DNA from: Taenia hydatigena
Lineage: Eukaryota > Platyhelminthes > Cestoda > Cyclophyllidea > Taeniidae
Assembly: GCA_036345935.2 (NCBI GenBank)
Contig: JADWOT020000003.1
Span: 10,865,091-10,929,090, forward strand
Direction of reading: 5' to 3'
DNA: 64,000 bases
Shown here piece by piece: positions 48,533 to 61,803 of this stretch (its first letter is position 1; each line of letters begins with the position of its first letter). The notes beneath the pieces were generated by a model. The model made no database searches, had not been told where the DNA came from, and saw only the letters and a list, made by a program, of their open reading frames with translations. A program made the position numbers and the translations under genes.

Positions 48533-49980
48533 TCCTCTTAGTGGTCGTGAGTGTTCAGTGTGGGGTTGGAACTGGGTCTGGTGAGTCCACAGAAAAAGTG
48601 ATTAATAAATAGGTATGGGCGATTCAGACCGCTTTTGACGTCTATTTGGTTCCATCCTCTCTCACCAAGACCGAATTAAAAACGCTGAATCCGACTGTCA
48701 CGTAGTGAGGAAGTGAAGTGCGAATGTTGTGCCGCCGTGTGCCCTAAGTTCGACGGAGTGTCTGTTTGAAAATCAAAGTGATCAGTCAGCTCTATTTTAA
48801 GTCTGCGAAGGGAAGCTGTATGTTAATTTCAGTCTCATCTTTTAGCCGTGGTGGTTGTGAAGACGAATCTTCAAATGCTTTCTGACCTGTAACAAATCAC
48901 TGATAAATGCCAAGATAGTTTCGGAACAGCTGACATTGCTCACCAAATGCTGGCTTTGATGGTTGCTGAAGCACCGTCTTCTCCTTTTGCTTTGCGAATG
49001 AGTGCACAGGCGACAGGTGCTTTTACAAGTTAGTGGATTATGCGTTTTGGGACTTCTCATATGCTTCATCTGTTGTTGATTGAACTCTCAGTTTCGGTTG
49101 ATGGGGCGTGTTTGGCAATGTTGTCTTCGCAGGAGGAGGCGGCCGCAGTCTCTTCCGTTTGCCCAATGTGTTTATTTTGGTTGAACAACATGTCTGCCTT
49201 AGTCTTGACTTCAAGTGATTCACTTGAGACAATCTACTTTCCTTGATGTCCCCACTTGATGCTATGACCGATTCGTCGATGCCATGTGGCCTAGTAAGAC
49301 GAAATCATGTTTATTTAATTGAAGGAGTACTGCGAAAAGCGCGATCTGGGGTCTTTCTTTGCAAGTAAATAATTGACTAATGCACCTGCATTCCTAGCAG
49401 ACTTTCTACAAATCACTGAAATTTTCCGAAAATACTATTGCAAATGTGCATTGAATGTGCTTGGAGGCGGAGGCGGGAGGCGGGAGTCGGGAGGACAAGT
49501 TTTAATCAGGTCGTGGACCAGCGTAGTCGTTCTCCTGAGCCCAAGACGCCCTCGTCCTGGCTTGTAACAAAGATGTCTAGAAGTGACCAATTTTCGCATA
49601 GCAAGGGCGGTGGAAGGGAAGGGGAGGATCGTTTGAATGAACCACGTGGAGAAAGAGCGGATGGTATTCGAGATTCCCGAGTTTAATGAGGCCCATGACA
49701 CGTAGTGACGTAGTGATTCTCTTACCAAACCGATAATCAAATCGCAGTCAACCTTTGCTCCTTTTCCTTTAAACTTGAACTGTTTGGTGAAAGAGCTCTC
49801 GAGGGTAATGTGGAGACGAACTGGCCATTTGCGGATTATACGACCCTTGCCGGAAGTGGGGTAGGGAAAGCTCGCCTTGCCAATGTTTGTATGCACATGT
49901 TGGACACAGTGCAGGAAGTTGGGTGATTTTCTGCATAGTTGCGCCGGATGGTTGAACTCCATCGATCGTGTGGCAGTGAG
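48533..49980 (-). repeat. Inverted, internally deleted fragment of block B
   Basis: Read on the minus strand it matches B2 32433-33690 and then jumps to 35192-35435, a deletion of about 1.5 kb. The first part includes exon alpha of the B pseudogene (49069-48842), which here keeps the TGT that B2 lost but has a short deletion. The 175-codon open frame at 49962-49435 is broken into two frames in B2, so I do not treat it as a gene. Around 49970-50050 it extends beyond the B2 gap. Confidence 0.85.
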
Positions 49981-50054
49981 CAGCTCACGCAGGTGCTACT
50001 TATAACAAGTCAGTAGCAGTTTTACGTCATTTCACTCTTTCAGGGTGGTAGATT

Positions 50055-53000
50055 CTCCTCCAAATCGTGTAGCAAATCGGCACTAATGATGATACTTCGA
50101 GCGTTGTTTTTTTAATCCAAATCGTTTCTACTTTTGGAAAATCAGTACATCAGTCTAGGCAAAGGTAGTCTACATGTTGGAACGCACTGAACAGAAGAGT
50201 ATGACCAAGCAAGGCTGACTGTGATGCATTCAACCACAAAGGATTGTAACGTGACTGCGTAATCGACAAATCGCAAAAATGGTATTTTCCAATGCTATCA
50301 GTAGAACAGTGGAATCACTGCGATGACCGGGGAGAAGTGGAGTGAAATCAGGCTGCACGTCAAACAACAGAATTTCAAGAGCTGTTAGTGGCACTCCACT
50401 GAGGGTTTTGTGACTGCCATTTATCAAGTGCAGAGCTGTTGGTGTGACTCACCTCAATGTGAAGCTAATATACTTCAATGTCAGCACTCGAATAATCTCT
50501 GCTTTGTGAAAATCGTGGGGTAGAAAACCCACTACTGCTCTTTATTCGCAGATGTGGTTGACAATATTAAAACGTGAATTATTGTCGAAGCTAAGCACGC
50601 CCAACGAAACTTATGGTTGAACTGGTTGCTTTGACGCCTCTGTATGATCGTGTGGATTACTTGCTCAAGATTCGAAATGTGTGACTAAGTGGATTCGGGC
50701 AAGTAAATTGTTGAAGAGATGGCGCTTTGGTTTTATGTTAGTGCGAATAGCCGTATTAAGTGTTGGATGCTTTGGCCAGTGGCTAGTGGTCCAGTGGAGT
50801 CGCGCTTTGTATGGGTTGATTGAGTCCATTCAAAAGAGGTCATTTATCAATGAGAGTTCGAGATCCTTCTTCAAGACGTGCTTGGGAGTTGGTTACAAAC
50901 GGGTACCTTCCTTAATTGTAACGAAAATGTCGGCAACAAATATCCTGAAGCATGCAATGAGCAGTGGAAACCTAGACCATCCCAAGAGGCATGCAGATCC
51001 GAGACGTCCCCTTTGTAGGAAGGAAAAGGAAAGCGTCCGGTCGAAGAATGATAACAGCTAGAATCATGAGTCCATCAACGTCAACATGGGTCGCCTCGAT
51101 TGGTTTGGTTGTAACAACAATTCTACCATTGACGGGAGTAGTTTTCGATTGTAGAAGCAGATTGCAGGTCTTCTGTATGGGATCGGCACTGATTTCCCAT
51201 CATTTACAATTTAGTTGTTTTATGGATGGCATAATAGTGGGATGGGATATGCATTTGGGATGTAGAGAAGGGCCGTATGAGGTCACTGACTTGGCTCCAA
51301 GGCCGCATAAGTGCTGGCGGTTCCGAATGAAAGAGTTGAAATTTGATCCAATTATTGCTGCATTTGGCTGGTGGGGAAGGACCTCAGCAACTTTGTGCAT
51401 TCCTCAAGTGACAATTGCCACTCACGTTTCCACTTTTATAAATACCGCTTAAAATGTCTACTTGATGAGGTTATGGGAAGCTAGTTCTGTTCTACGACCC
51501 TGCGTCAATGCATTTGTTTGCTTAGACTCTTCTACAAACCTCGGATTTGCATGAGAGAGAGACGTGGAATGAAACCAAAAGGACCTCAGGACATTGGTGT
51601 AAGTGTGTCAACGGTTGAACACACCGCACACATCCGCTGGCACGTGAGAGTGGGGCACAAGTTAGGTGTGGTGATCTTACAAAGGAACCTCCGGTCAACT
51701 TACGTTTTCTCAACTCAATTTGATTTTGTAAAGAATAGTAAGTAGCACGTTGGAGGGTGCCCTCTCGAACTCGATGCCACCGAATCGTCCATCAGTCAAG
51801 ACTGTTCACTTTGAAACACGAAGTAAAAGTGAATTCGTTTATTTGACCAACTGTGATGTATGATGCTCAAATAAAGCTGGAGCCAAGAGGAAAGACTAAC
51901 ACGCAGAAAATCAGACGTTGCTCCAATGATGAATGCCACCAGTGCATGAGGCGTCACTTGAGAAAGTCGCACGCCTCCACTTTGATTACTGCCTCCGAAT
52001 GCGCCGATATTTGGCTCACGTCGCCCTCTCGCTTTGTAGCCTGCCACGAAACTCTTCTGGCAGTTAGATGACACCAGAAAGAGCACTCATTTAACATTCA
52101 GACGACTTTTAGCACAACGCTCACCCTGGAGGAGCTGTGTGTCTGTGAGTTGGGGCAAAAATGACCTGAGCGATCGTAGACTTGGAACGGTTTTGGGGGC
52201 ATAGACAGGTTGACAGCGACGGCGAATCAAAAGCAGTGTCAACACTAACTTAGTCGCAGTTTTATGGTAAAAATGAGTGCCTGATGGGTTTTTCTCCAAG
52301 TAACTAAATCGGTGGTTGGTAGTGGAGGGACTGAATGAGTATTTGGAGGCCACTTGTGCGTCGGCATGTCCATTTCTCTGGGTTAGCAAAGTGTTAGCTG
52401 ACTTATTGCAAGAGGCTTGTAATTCTGAGCAAACACCTACAGACATTTCGCTGTAAACCATGTGGGAACATTTGTGGTGGGTGAATAAGGAAAGGCAGTT
52501 GGAAAATTTTTATTAGCGAAGCTTAATTAACCTACGATGCAAATAGGTGACGCCACATAGGGGCACATTTAATTGCTACTTTGCACAATTGAGGCCCGTA
52601 ACACGGATACACGTAATGAACGCCTTCATGCAAGCATCTCTGCTACAAGCGTTCTCAGAGTAATCACGACTACGGGTGGTGTCACCTCAAGAGCAGTTTC
52701 CAAGATCCATTTCCAATCTCTCTGTCAAGGTCGCCGCAAATCATCCGAGCCGCAGCATACGCCCTTCTTGCATCACGTCAAGGCTTGTCATCGAGAAGCA
52801 AGGATCACTGAAGCTTGCAAATTCAATTACCACATTTACGAGAACACTCAAAGCACACATTGGAATGTCAGTTGGCGCTGGTCTGGTTTACGCACCACTT
52901 GTGCATTGCAGCCAATCTCTTGGTTTCCTCCAGGTTACCTGAGGATACTCAACCAACGTGCGCCACGTTTACATTCCTTCACTCATTCACACACCAATCT

Positions 53001-53058
53001 CGGGTTAAACATGAAAGGCACTTTACCACCTTTTCACATCTCAATTCCTGAGCAAAAG
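50055..53058. repeat. Left arm of large inverted duplication, upstream part
   Basis: It matches the reverse complement of 64000-61804. The main differences are extra segments in this arm: about 51292-51950 and about 51980-52149 relative to the right arm near 62750 and 62715. No gene is recognised. An open frame of 126 codons at 50681-51061 has a TAA in the right arm at the matching place, so it is not supported. Confidence 0.8.
52087..52461 (-). other. ORF kept open in both arms of the inverted duplication (left)
   Basis: The 124-codon frame pairs with 62401-62745 in the right arm. Over the shared 105 or so codons there are no indels and no stops. But by my codon comparison about 17 differences replace the residue and about 3 are silent, which does not fit purifying selection. 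It lies divergently upstream of the Kelch sequences. No family is recognised. Confidence 0.25.
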
Positions 53059-54590
53059 ATGGAGAGAGTGGAGAAATCTGATGATAAGGCCGAATTGTTT
53101 CTTATTCACAGAATTGACACCTCCCGTGAACAAGACGAGTTCGTCGATCCACGAATTGAGGTGAGGTGACGAGCATGAGTTTTATGCTCCAAATTCTGGG
53201 GAAAGGATGAGAAAAGGTGTCAAGGGACACAATTTCAAACAAACTTTTGTACATTTGTGAGGCAACGTTCCTAAGTGTTTCGTGTAGTCAAGCACAGTGG
53301 ATGGGTGAATCGCTTAAAGGACCTGAGTGTCAGGGAGAAGCAATCGTAGTGAATGACGCTTTAAGTCGTGAAGCGAAGGCCTTTCGAATAGATTGTACAG
53401 ATTAAATTGATTGATAAGGGAATACGTTTATAGAAAAAGATAAATAAATGAACGGAAAGTTGAACGGGTGAATGAAGGATGGATGGATGCAGGATTGAAG
53501 TATGAAAGTGGAGTAGGTGGATGTGTGCATAAAGGCATGGATAGGGACAGAAAAAGGGGCGAATGAATGGGTTCGTTCTGAGATCGTACATTTGCTGTCA
53601 CGATCGGCAAATGAAGCCAAACGAGAACGTGGTCAAGCAGTGGATTCGGTCTGTCTCCAAATGTCCGCCACTAAGCAAGTAAATGAACCACTTTCCGTAT
53701 CAGCACGACCATCCCTCCAAAACGCCGACTAGCCGATTCAATAAGTGCTGTGACTTCAAAATTGCCTTTATCCTAAATTTCATGACATTTTGCACATTCA
53801 TGATGTGCTAAATCTTTAAAAATGTTTGGAGATGTGCTTCCAATCATCGGTTGGAACCCAACTCCCACAGCTTTTTACGCCGACGTCTCTACCGCAGTTA
53901 CAACTAGACGAATCGTTTAATGTTGCGGCACCTTTCCGTTGAGAAGCGCCTGTGTTTTACTGTGACTTGTGTTTATGGTCTTATTCTCTTACATTTTAGG
54001 TAGCTAATGTGTCGGTACATGTGCGGACATTGAAAGTGGTCTAGCGTTATTGTTTTACAGAGATGGTTTATTCTCCTACGAGCCTTTTATAACGAAGCCA
54101 CGCAACGACTGTGCTGACGGCTACTCTAATGGACCGTTTGTTCCCACTTGCGAAGAAATGGACACAGCTAACGGCGTGTAGGCTCGATTTGGCTAAGTCA
54201 GGCCTTCTAGGGTGTCTGTACGAAGTGGTGCATCGGCATTAAATATCCCAGAAATTGGAATCGTAGTTGCTGGTGGCTTTTGTCAGGATAATCGACAAAT
54301 GATGGAATCAAGACATGCTGAAACATTGGTCGAGAATGCGAAGCATGGGAGCGGGTGACGATGGATCAAGCTCAACCCGACGTTACAGGAACGCAGTCGT
54401 GCAGGGGTGGCCTACTTCAAAGGATGCGTAGTGGTTGCAGGAGTGGACTTTGAGTCAAGTGCTGAATGCCTTCCACTGGCATCGATGGAACTAACGAATG
54501 CTCAGTGGACTCGTCTTCAAGCATTTGACGTCTTTCTGCCTCCACTTACAACTCTTGTCTCAGTCAACAACGCATTGATATTGTTACGGT
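53059..54590 (+). pseudogene. Broken BTB-Kelch paralogue
   Basis: Exon 1 of the intact gene at 61803-61702 has a match here at 53059-53160, same length (102 nt) and same gtgagg donor. Exons 2-4, holding most of the BTB domain and the whole BACK domain, are missing. Sequence matching intron 4 follows from about 53288. Exon 6 and 7 sequence reappears at about 54119-54590, fused without a working intron: a CEEMDTANG block, then IPEIGIVVAGG, then AYFKGCVVVAG. An in-frame TGA at 54356-54358 replaces a Trp codon of the intact gene. Similarity ends near 54590, and exons 8-9 are not found. Without BTB and BACK it could not act as a cullin adaptor even if transcribed. Confidence 0.8.
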
Positions 54591-55382
54591 GGCCAAAGAA
54601 TGGGTTTGACGACGAGGAGTATCCAAAGAACCCAAGACTGTTAGGAGGTGTAACCCCTGCAGGCTCATTCTTAACCGGACCTAGGAGACAAATAAAGGCT
54701 CACTTTAGACATGAGTTTTGTGCAAACATTATCGTCATTATCTTTGCTGTACAGACACTAATATTCTCAGTGAGCTTGTCAATTTCACAACCAAGAGGAT
54801 GACCGAAAGACTATAGGTAGAGGGATGCTCTTGGGCAAAGTAAAACTTCCTCACGAATATGGACAAATATGGAAAAATATCATGGTCATTTAAACAAATT
54901 TACTAGCATGCTTTTATCATTATCACACCTCCCTGCAGAGTGGGTAATCCACACCGTACTTGTTATTGAAAGACCTAACAGAGCCCTAAAAACATGTTTT
55001 ACATGCCAAGTAATCATCCATGTGTTCCATCGCAAACCTCAAACTAATCCTCTGCTTTCAACACAAACACACCTCTTCGAGTGCTCCTGGCCGGTGGGCA
55101 GTTTCGTCATCACCAAAACGAGAATGTGTACATCACAGGGAAGTGCATTTTCAACGAATGCAACAAAAGCAGAAGCAGTGTTTCCCATAGTCTAAACAGT
55201 TTGTTGATGTAATGCGTCTGGTCAGACAAGTCGGTCAGCATCAATTGCTCCTCACGAAAATGCCATCAGAAGCATAGGCAGAATGTGATTTCGCATAAGG
55301 CAGTACCTCCACCCCATACAGCTGAAGCGCATATCACCCAAATGAAGTTGTGGTATTCCATTGACTCGACACCTGTCCACGT

Positions 55383-55694
55383 TCAGATACGCTCTCTTAT
55401 GTTATGTGTCCTCGAAGGTGGAACGATCTTCAGTTTATGATGGTTTCCACACCCTAATGGGTCAAAGACACGGCCATTAGCCATACGCTGTTGCAAATAG
55501 AACAGATGAGGGAGGCGTGAATGCATTTTATAATGCACACATCCTTGTACCATCAATCCTACTTTCGAATTAATCTCCTCAGCTTTGCCAGCTAAGAAAA
55601 CGACATTTTCACTTTTACTAGCAATTGCAGACGCCCAAAATTGATCAGAAGAAGCTGCAGTGTGTGGTGAAGTGAATGTTTGGCTCCCCTTCAC
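55383..55694 (-). pseudogene. Possible Kelch-motif fragment
   Basis: A short run on the minus strand (FWASAIASKSENVVFLAG) resembles the exon 6 segment SWPAVASRNESIFIFGG of the intact Kelch gene, in the same orientation. The rest of the 103-codon frame does not continue as Kelch repeats, and no partner exons were found. It could be a remnant of a third paralogue or a chance resemblance. Confidence 0.3.
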
Positions 55695-57505
55695 CAGCCT
55701 CCTCGATTCCCCCTTTCTTTAGAAGGCGTTAGCCGATGTTGTCCACTTGACACGCAGAAGATGTTATGCGACAAACATTTATACAGTCAGTACGTGTTCG
55801 TTTGAATGTACAATTTTGGCGAGAAGTGATCAGAATGCACGAGCTTTGTGATAGGACGGATGACGTCAGCTCCTTGGAAGGAAATGAAGCCCTATCACAC
55901 AAAACCAAGCCCCACGGAATCTATTGCAATAACAGCAGAGGCGCGGTCTTAGACTACTCCTCTTTGCTGTGAATTCTGCTTTAATTTTTGGCAAAATAAG
56001 GAATCGTCTTGTCTTGCAACCATGGTTATCACGTGATGGATTATGCACTGACTAGGAGGCGATGTAATGCGGATTTCTTTGTGCACACCACCTTCGCTGA
56101 CACTACTCAGTGCGCACGAATGCCGTGGCACGATGGACGCCATCTAACCCCAAAGAAGGCCTGCACCCGAAACGAGCATCCCACTGGCAACCGACCGCCC
56201 TCCGCAATACATGGATAGAAAGTGAATCTCAGATGGTTCCATGCCAGATGGTGCTGCATCCGTCTTCGACGATCCGCCTTTTAAACCAACAGCCTGCATG
56301 ATTACCAAGAGTTGACACCACCTCGATGTGCCAAATCGGGGTCTTTGGAGGTGCTACCATTCCCAGTGGATACGTCTTATCTTTCACTGCGTTGACTTTT
56401 GTCCGCTAATCATGTGTGTCTGCAAGGTTTGCTTTTGAATCGGGTTTGGTTGCCAAGTAGGTTCTAAAATGTGGTAATATGACTCGCCATTATGGAATAA
56501 CGGCCATTCCTGACGAAGGGTAGGTCTGAGGAACTAAAGTCGCAGTTATACTACTGAGAGCACTCTAAATAGCCCCGACTGTCAAACAAAATAGCAAATC
56601 TCTGCACTCAGATTAATTGGAAGCATTGCATTTCAGCCTTTTAATGTACCCACCTCCGAACTGAGGGATGATTCAAGAGAAATTTGCTGTGCCAGGACCT
56701 GACAAGGACATCTTGGCCCAACCATGGCATCCACTCGAGTGCCTTCAGTCGAGCAGTATTTTTGCAGGCATCATATCGGAGGGCATCATAAGTCTGATGT
56801 AAGTTAGTTGACTAGAAGTGATGGGTTGGATTTTAGAGCAGCTTTTTCGAAAGAGAAGATCTCAAAGTGTGATATCATGCAAGGTTTACAAATGCTATGC
56901 GCAGGAAAAGCACAACCACGCGTTGGCAACTTCATTTGGCAGTCTTATTGTGGGATTGCACACCTCCACTTCCCTCCGGATGTCTTTTGGTCAAAATCCC
57001 ACTACCGCGTGATTTGCAGACTTCAGAGCATTTAAAGAAAAACTTAATTAATAACAAACAACATATATTTATGTATTTATAGATAACTGGACTACAACTA
57101 TCATGACAATTATACTCCACAACTCGACCGTCCCCTAAGTATAGCGTTTAATGATTTGAAGTTGAAATCATTCTAAGGAAATAATGAGCCACCGATATCA
57201 AAGATTGCTAACATTATGCACCATAGATTGTATCCATAAGGCATATGCTTAATCGAGAATCCGCTTGCTAAATTACAAGATGAAAGAAGACAAATTCAAC
57301 AACCTTTCTTCAACTGTGATAGCAAAATTAATATTACCAACTCCGTTTGGCACATTTCGCATCGGCACTACATATATGCGACGCTTGGGCCCAACGTCAC
57401 AAATATGTGACATGTGTGGGTCAGCAATAAGTAAGTTTTGTCTCGTACATCAGGAGCGGATCTTTGTAGTCTAGTGCTGTAGGTGTAGGAACGTCATTAT
57501 CTAAG

Positions 57506-58215
57506 TTGAACAATTTCATTCTTTTTGGTGTTTCGCACCATAACCTTAAGAGTGGACTCACTATGACAGATAAACATAATCTTACAGCAGGATCAGCTCG
57601 AATCACACTTCAAGTATGTCATTATCATCTGCCGTTTGTTCTCAAGAGAGACGAAAAGACAGGAAATGCCTCGTTAAAAATGCAAATTAAGGAACGTGAA
57701 AATCTAAATGCAATGCCAGTCTCCTCGTAAATTCCAAATGATTTGACGGTTTCTGGGTAGCAAAGAGGAAGATTGTCTTGAGGATTGTGCATCACTTTCA
57801 CCGAGTTATGTACGCTATAATGAGGGGAATCAAACTCTGCATAACACCCGATCCTGCCAAAAAGGCCAAATCCAGTGAATTTCAAACAAAACAAGCAAGA
57901 CTGCCTTCTTTACGCATTTCGCTTTGCTGGTGTCAAGGCAGTGGCAATTCACTGGGAAAATACTATTTGAAATCAAGTGAAGACGAGGACCACCTCAAAG
58001 AATTAGCATTGGAGGTGATGACCACACACGGTAATGGGTCTTTTTAACCTCCAATCCCTACGGTAGAAGACGGAAGCGAGTGGAAGCGATGGTGACCATA
58101 AAGCAGACAAAGCAACGTGACTCACAGGTTGACATTGATGCGAACACGAGGGCAGGTGCTTGCACTCGAGATCAAGTCCACAACGTCATTACTGACGACA
58201 CCTTGAAGGCTATTT
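57506..58215 (+). pseudogene. Degraded coding-like run, family unknown
   Basis: Several plus-strand frames in succession look coding: 57506-57730, then 57778-58047 with an acidic end (SSEDEDHLKELALE), then about 58090-58215 in two neighbouring frames. No splice pattern joins them cleanly and no domain is recognised. Confidence 0.2.
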
Positions 58216-59257
58216 GAAGCAGCAGTTTGTGCGCGAAATGAGATAAATGGCTAAACTGAGTAAATTTGCTTACAATCTGCTTCAATTTTCGCTACGCCCA
58301 TTTTCGTAGTCGTTGTGACTGCTGAAGATCAACCTTGAGAACCCGCTTCTGCTGTAAGGTCGAACTGTTACAATTGTCTTCGGTACACGCACTCGCGACT
58401 AGTTTTAGCTGTTGCTGGTAGGGAGGAGTAATGAACTTCAGTGAAAGATTTTCCACTCTATGGAATGACTTTGCATCTTTATTTGCTGTTTGATGAAAGT
58501 GACAGACACATCTAGACCCATTACGGCGACGAATGCATTTGCCAACTGACAGGCAAGTGGAAGTTCACTAACCGCTACTGGTGACAGCGGACACTTAAAA
58601 TGAAGTGGGCGCACGCCTTGTGTTTTGTGCCTCAGGTGCACGGATTCCTCGTTTCTTTTTTGTCAATGGTATTTAAATGCTCGAAACATCGCATAACGAT
58701 CCTTTTCCTTCAAGTGATTTAGTGATTGCATGAATTTCCCTTACCATTACGTGATGCAATTTATGCTTCTTTGGTAATAAGAGTCAGTTAGGAGAAGTTT
58801 GCGCATCGAAATGTTCTTTTAGCTGACTTATGATTCACTTCAACGATGGTTCATTGATGCAGCTACTCGAGACTCCCTTGGAGGCAGAAGAAGACTTAAT
58901 GCTTGGGCAGAATAGATGCATTCGGCAAACAGAAAGGATCCAGGACTGCTGGCATGGTTCGGAGACCATCCCATCCGGCTAGGGCAGCAATGTGGCCACC
59001 AAAGTAACCGTAACTGACATCGGTGGTCAAACAAGCAAAGTATTACAATGGCTTAGCATTGTGTCAATACAAAACACTTAATAAAAGCACATTTTTCCTC
59101 CTTATATTCCACAATTTTTGACACATGATGACCACCCAATGGGGTGATTTTTAGTTTTCCCTCAAAAATGCGGAACATTAGAAGGAAACTTTGGAATTTG
59201 GCAAAACAAATTAGTGTATTGGAAATGTGAAACCAAAATCCTTGAACTGAAAATGTT

Positions 59258-61803
59258 TTAACGTTCTTCCGGCGTTTCTCTTGCCACCAGAAGATAAGAC
59301 CATTTGAAATCTTTCAGCTCACATAATGGCTTCCATTCGAAATTGGCCAACGGTTGGTTCTGCAAGGGTTACAACATTATTAATTACTTTTGTGTAGTTA
59401 AGTAGTGAATGGAACCTAATAATTTACCTCTTCGGTGGGTAAAAATTCATAGAATCTGCTCGTCGAAGAGTCGGATACTATAATAAAAAGGTTAATAAAT
59501 TTAAGTAATTTGATCAAACAATTTATGGTTCCACAGGATATGAACACAACACTTACCTAGCATTATCAATCTGTTGTTGAATGAGACAAGAGATGTGAAT
59601 GGCCAGTCAAAGTCAGGAATATGAATTCCATTAAGAAGAGTCCACTGAGCGTTCGCCTGTTCGATCGATGTCAGTGGAAGGCATTCGGCACTTAACTCTC
59701 TGGTTCCTCCTACAACCACTACGCATCCTTTGAAGTAGGCCACTCCTGGACGACAGCGTTCCTGTAACATCGGATTGAGCTTGATCCATCGCCATCCACT
59801 CCAATTCTCCGCATCTTCTACCAACATTGCAGCATGTCTTGATTTCTTCATTATTGAGTTAGCTTGATAACCACCAACAACCACGATTCCAATTTCTGGG
59901 ACATTTAACGCCGATGCACGACTTCGTGCAGGCAGCATATCAGGGAGTTTGGTGAGCCTAGATTGTTGACTCATCCTAATCAAACATACCTGCCACTGGC
60001 AATGTCTAATTTTTCACAAGTGGAAAAGCGCATTCCATCAGACCAGCCGCCAAAAATGAAAATTGATTCATTTCTCGACGCAACAGCAGGCCATGAGCGT
60101 TCCTGTGTTGTTTGAAAAGTCTTATGGGAAGTTGAACCATCTCGGTAATTTACAGACTCCACACTCCATCTGGGGTCAACACACTCAACGAAACATACTC
60201 TGCCTAAAAAGCAAGAGGATGAGGCCATAAATTTAATTCACCGTCCAATGCAGTCGCTTCTCCAACAAAAGGAATTTCAAAATTGAACGATTCGTCCGGT
60301 TGCAACTGCGGCACAGACGTTAAACACCGGGACTTTGAAACAGTATTGTAGCCGATGACCATCAGCACCTCTCTAAAAGTTTTCAAAAATCGGTCATAGA
60401 GTGGCAGTACAAAATGGCATGAAGGTTGCGAAAAGGGAGTTTTACAGAATCCTATGGCTAAAAATCGGACCACTTATCGAATCGACTAGTCGGTTCTTTG
60501 GGAGGGCGGTTATTGCTATACTAAAAGTGATTCACGTACTTTCTTTGTGGCCGGCAGTTGGAGACAGGCCTCATCGCACGGTCTGGCGAAACATCGGCTT
60601 TAGAACAGTCACAGAAATAGAGGAAAAGATAACTCAGAAGTAAGAACTACACAATGCTGAATAGTGTCATCAACTCAACCAATTCGCACCTATGACTCCC
60701 AAATAAATTTGTCCATCCACTCCGTATTAAATCCTTCAACACGCATTTATGCATCTACCCGCCCATTTTGCATCCATTTCATCCTTTCATCCATCAATTA
60801 AATCTCTTTTATTTACCACAAAGCCTTTCGCCCCTTGTCCATGTCCGCGTCTCTTCTTTAGTCTTACACTCGTCTATTGAAATTGCTCATCCATGAATCT
60901 CACGTCCTTTAAACCATCCTCCCATTCACTGTGCTTACCTTTACGAAACTGTTTTCCGTACCTCTCCACAAGGGTCCAGTATTCGCTTTGACATTGTGGG
61001 GACAGCCCTGTCAGCTTAATCCTCGAAATCATCTTCCCAAACACCTTTGCCTTTTCATTCACGTCACACCCATCAAGGCCTGCTTCAAGCCAATTGCAAA
61101 TGGCTCGGAACTTTGTTTCCTCACTCACGCATTTCAGCCGGTTGCTTTCCAGTAGCATCTCGAAGTATTGTGCCGCCGTCTGCATCAGCAGCCCCCTTCG
61201 CAAGCACACATCTTCAAAATGTTCCGCCATCATTGGAATGCATGGTTCCATCAATTCACGGTTCAACGTAGCATTGGCTATGGACCAAACCTCTGCCACA
61301 TTGTCTAGAGAAATTCTTTAGTCAGTCAGGTTTTAACTCTGAAAAAGACTTCTCCCACCTCGTTCTTATGAACTCCACGCACCAGGAGACGATTCTCTTG
61401 CAGCCGAGATTGTGTGCCAGAAGGTACAATCTCGTGGCATTTCCTGCTGAGATTGTAATTCTGCCCGTGTATGCGTAGTCGACGACAGCCTCGACAATAC
61501 TAAGAGCGGCTTAATGAAGGAAGTGATGTGCACGTACTCTGCAGAAAAGCGTTTCCATTGTGTTGTCGCTCCATCTTGTTGAGTGGTCAGTGCTCTAAAA
61601 AAAAGTGGGAACCTGGCTCCTAGAACCAGTTTATGTGCATTCACACATTTCCCATCCTTTGTCTAGAAGTTGGAGCATGAAACCAATGTGCATAACCTCA
61701 CCCTAATTCGTAGATCAGTGAGTTTTCCTTGTTCACGGAATGTGGCAATTCTGTGAATAAGAAACAATTCGGCATTATCATCAGACTTCTCCACTCTCTC
61801 CAT
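59258..61803 (-). CDS. BTB-BACK-Kelch protein, nine exons, intact
   Basis: Exons on the minus strand are 61803-61702, 61662-61538, 61499-61359, 61315-60939, 60370-60242, 60203-59990, 59957-59557, 59477-59428 and 59359-59258. All junctions are GT-AG and in phase, giving 1641 nt and 546 residues. Seven introns are 32-81 nt; intron 4 is 568 nt. The BTB domain spans about residues 25-128 (DLRIRTKDGKCVNAHKLVLGAR early, VVDYAYTGRI later). The BACK domain spans about 130-240 (NVAEVWSIANATLN). Kelch repeats from about 249 show IFIFGG, GIVVVGG and CVVVVGG, fewer than the usual six clear blades. Length is close to the family's 550-600. Such proteins usually recruit targets to cullin-3 ubiquitin ligases through BTB and BACK and bind targets with the Kelch propeller. 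The start is the Met 34 codons before the first splice site. The frame is open farther upstream to 62001, so a longer N-terminus cannot be excluded. Confidence 0.9.

Larger units (their letters stand above)
54591..59257. other. Spacer between the inverted arms
   Basis: About 4.7 kb with no confirmed gene. It holds a possible Kelch-like fragment (55694-55383, minus) and a degraded coding-like run (57506-58215, plus), listed separately. The rest shows short frames only. Confidence 0.5.

Noticed and set aside
49435..49962. 175-codon minus-strand ORF, one of the longest in the window
   Set aside because: The matching part of B2 is split between two frames, and its C-terminal part reads through Pro codons made by a purine-rich low-complexity stretch.
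50681..51452. Overlapping ORFs of 126 and 153 codons in the left arm
   Set aside because: The right arm has TAA within the first and several stops in the second, and no family is recognised.
56808..57082. A frame ending in a run that recalls the C-terminal tail of LINE reverse transcriptases
   Set aside because: There is no reverse transcriptase or endonuclease motif on either strand nearby, and the resemblance rests on a few residues.
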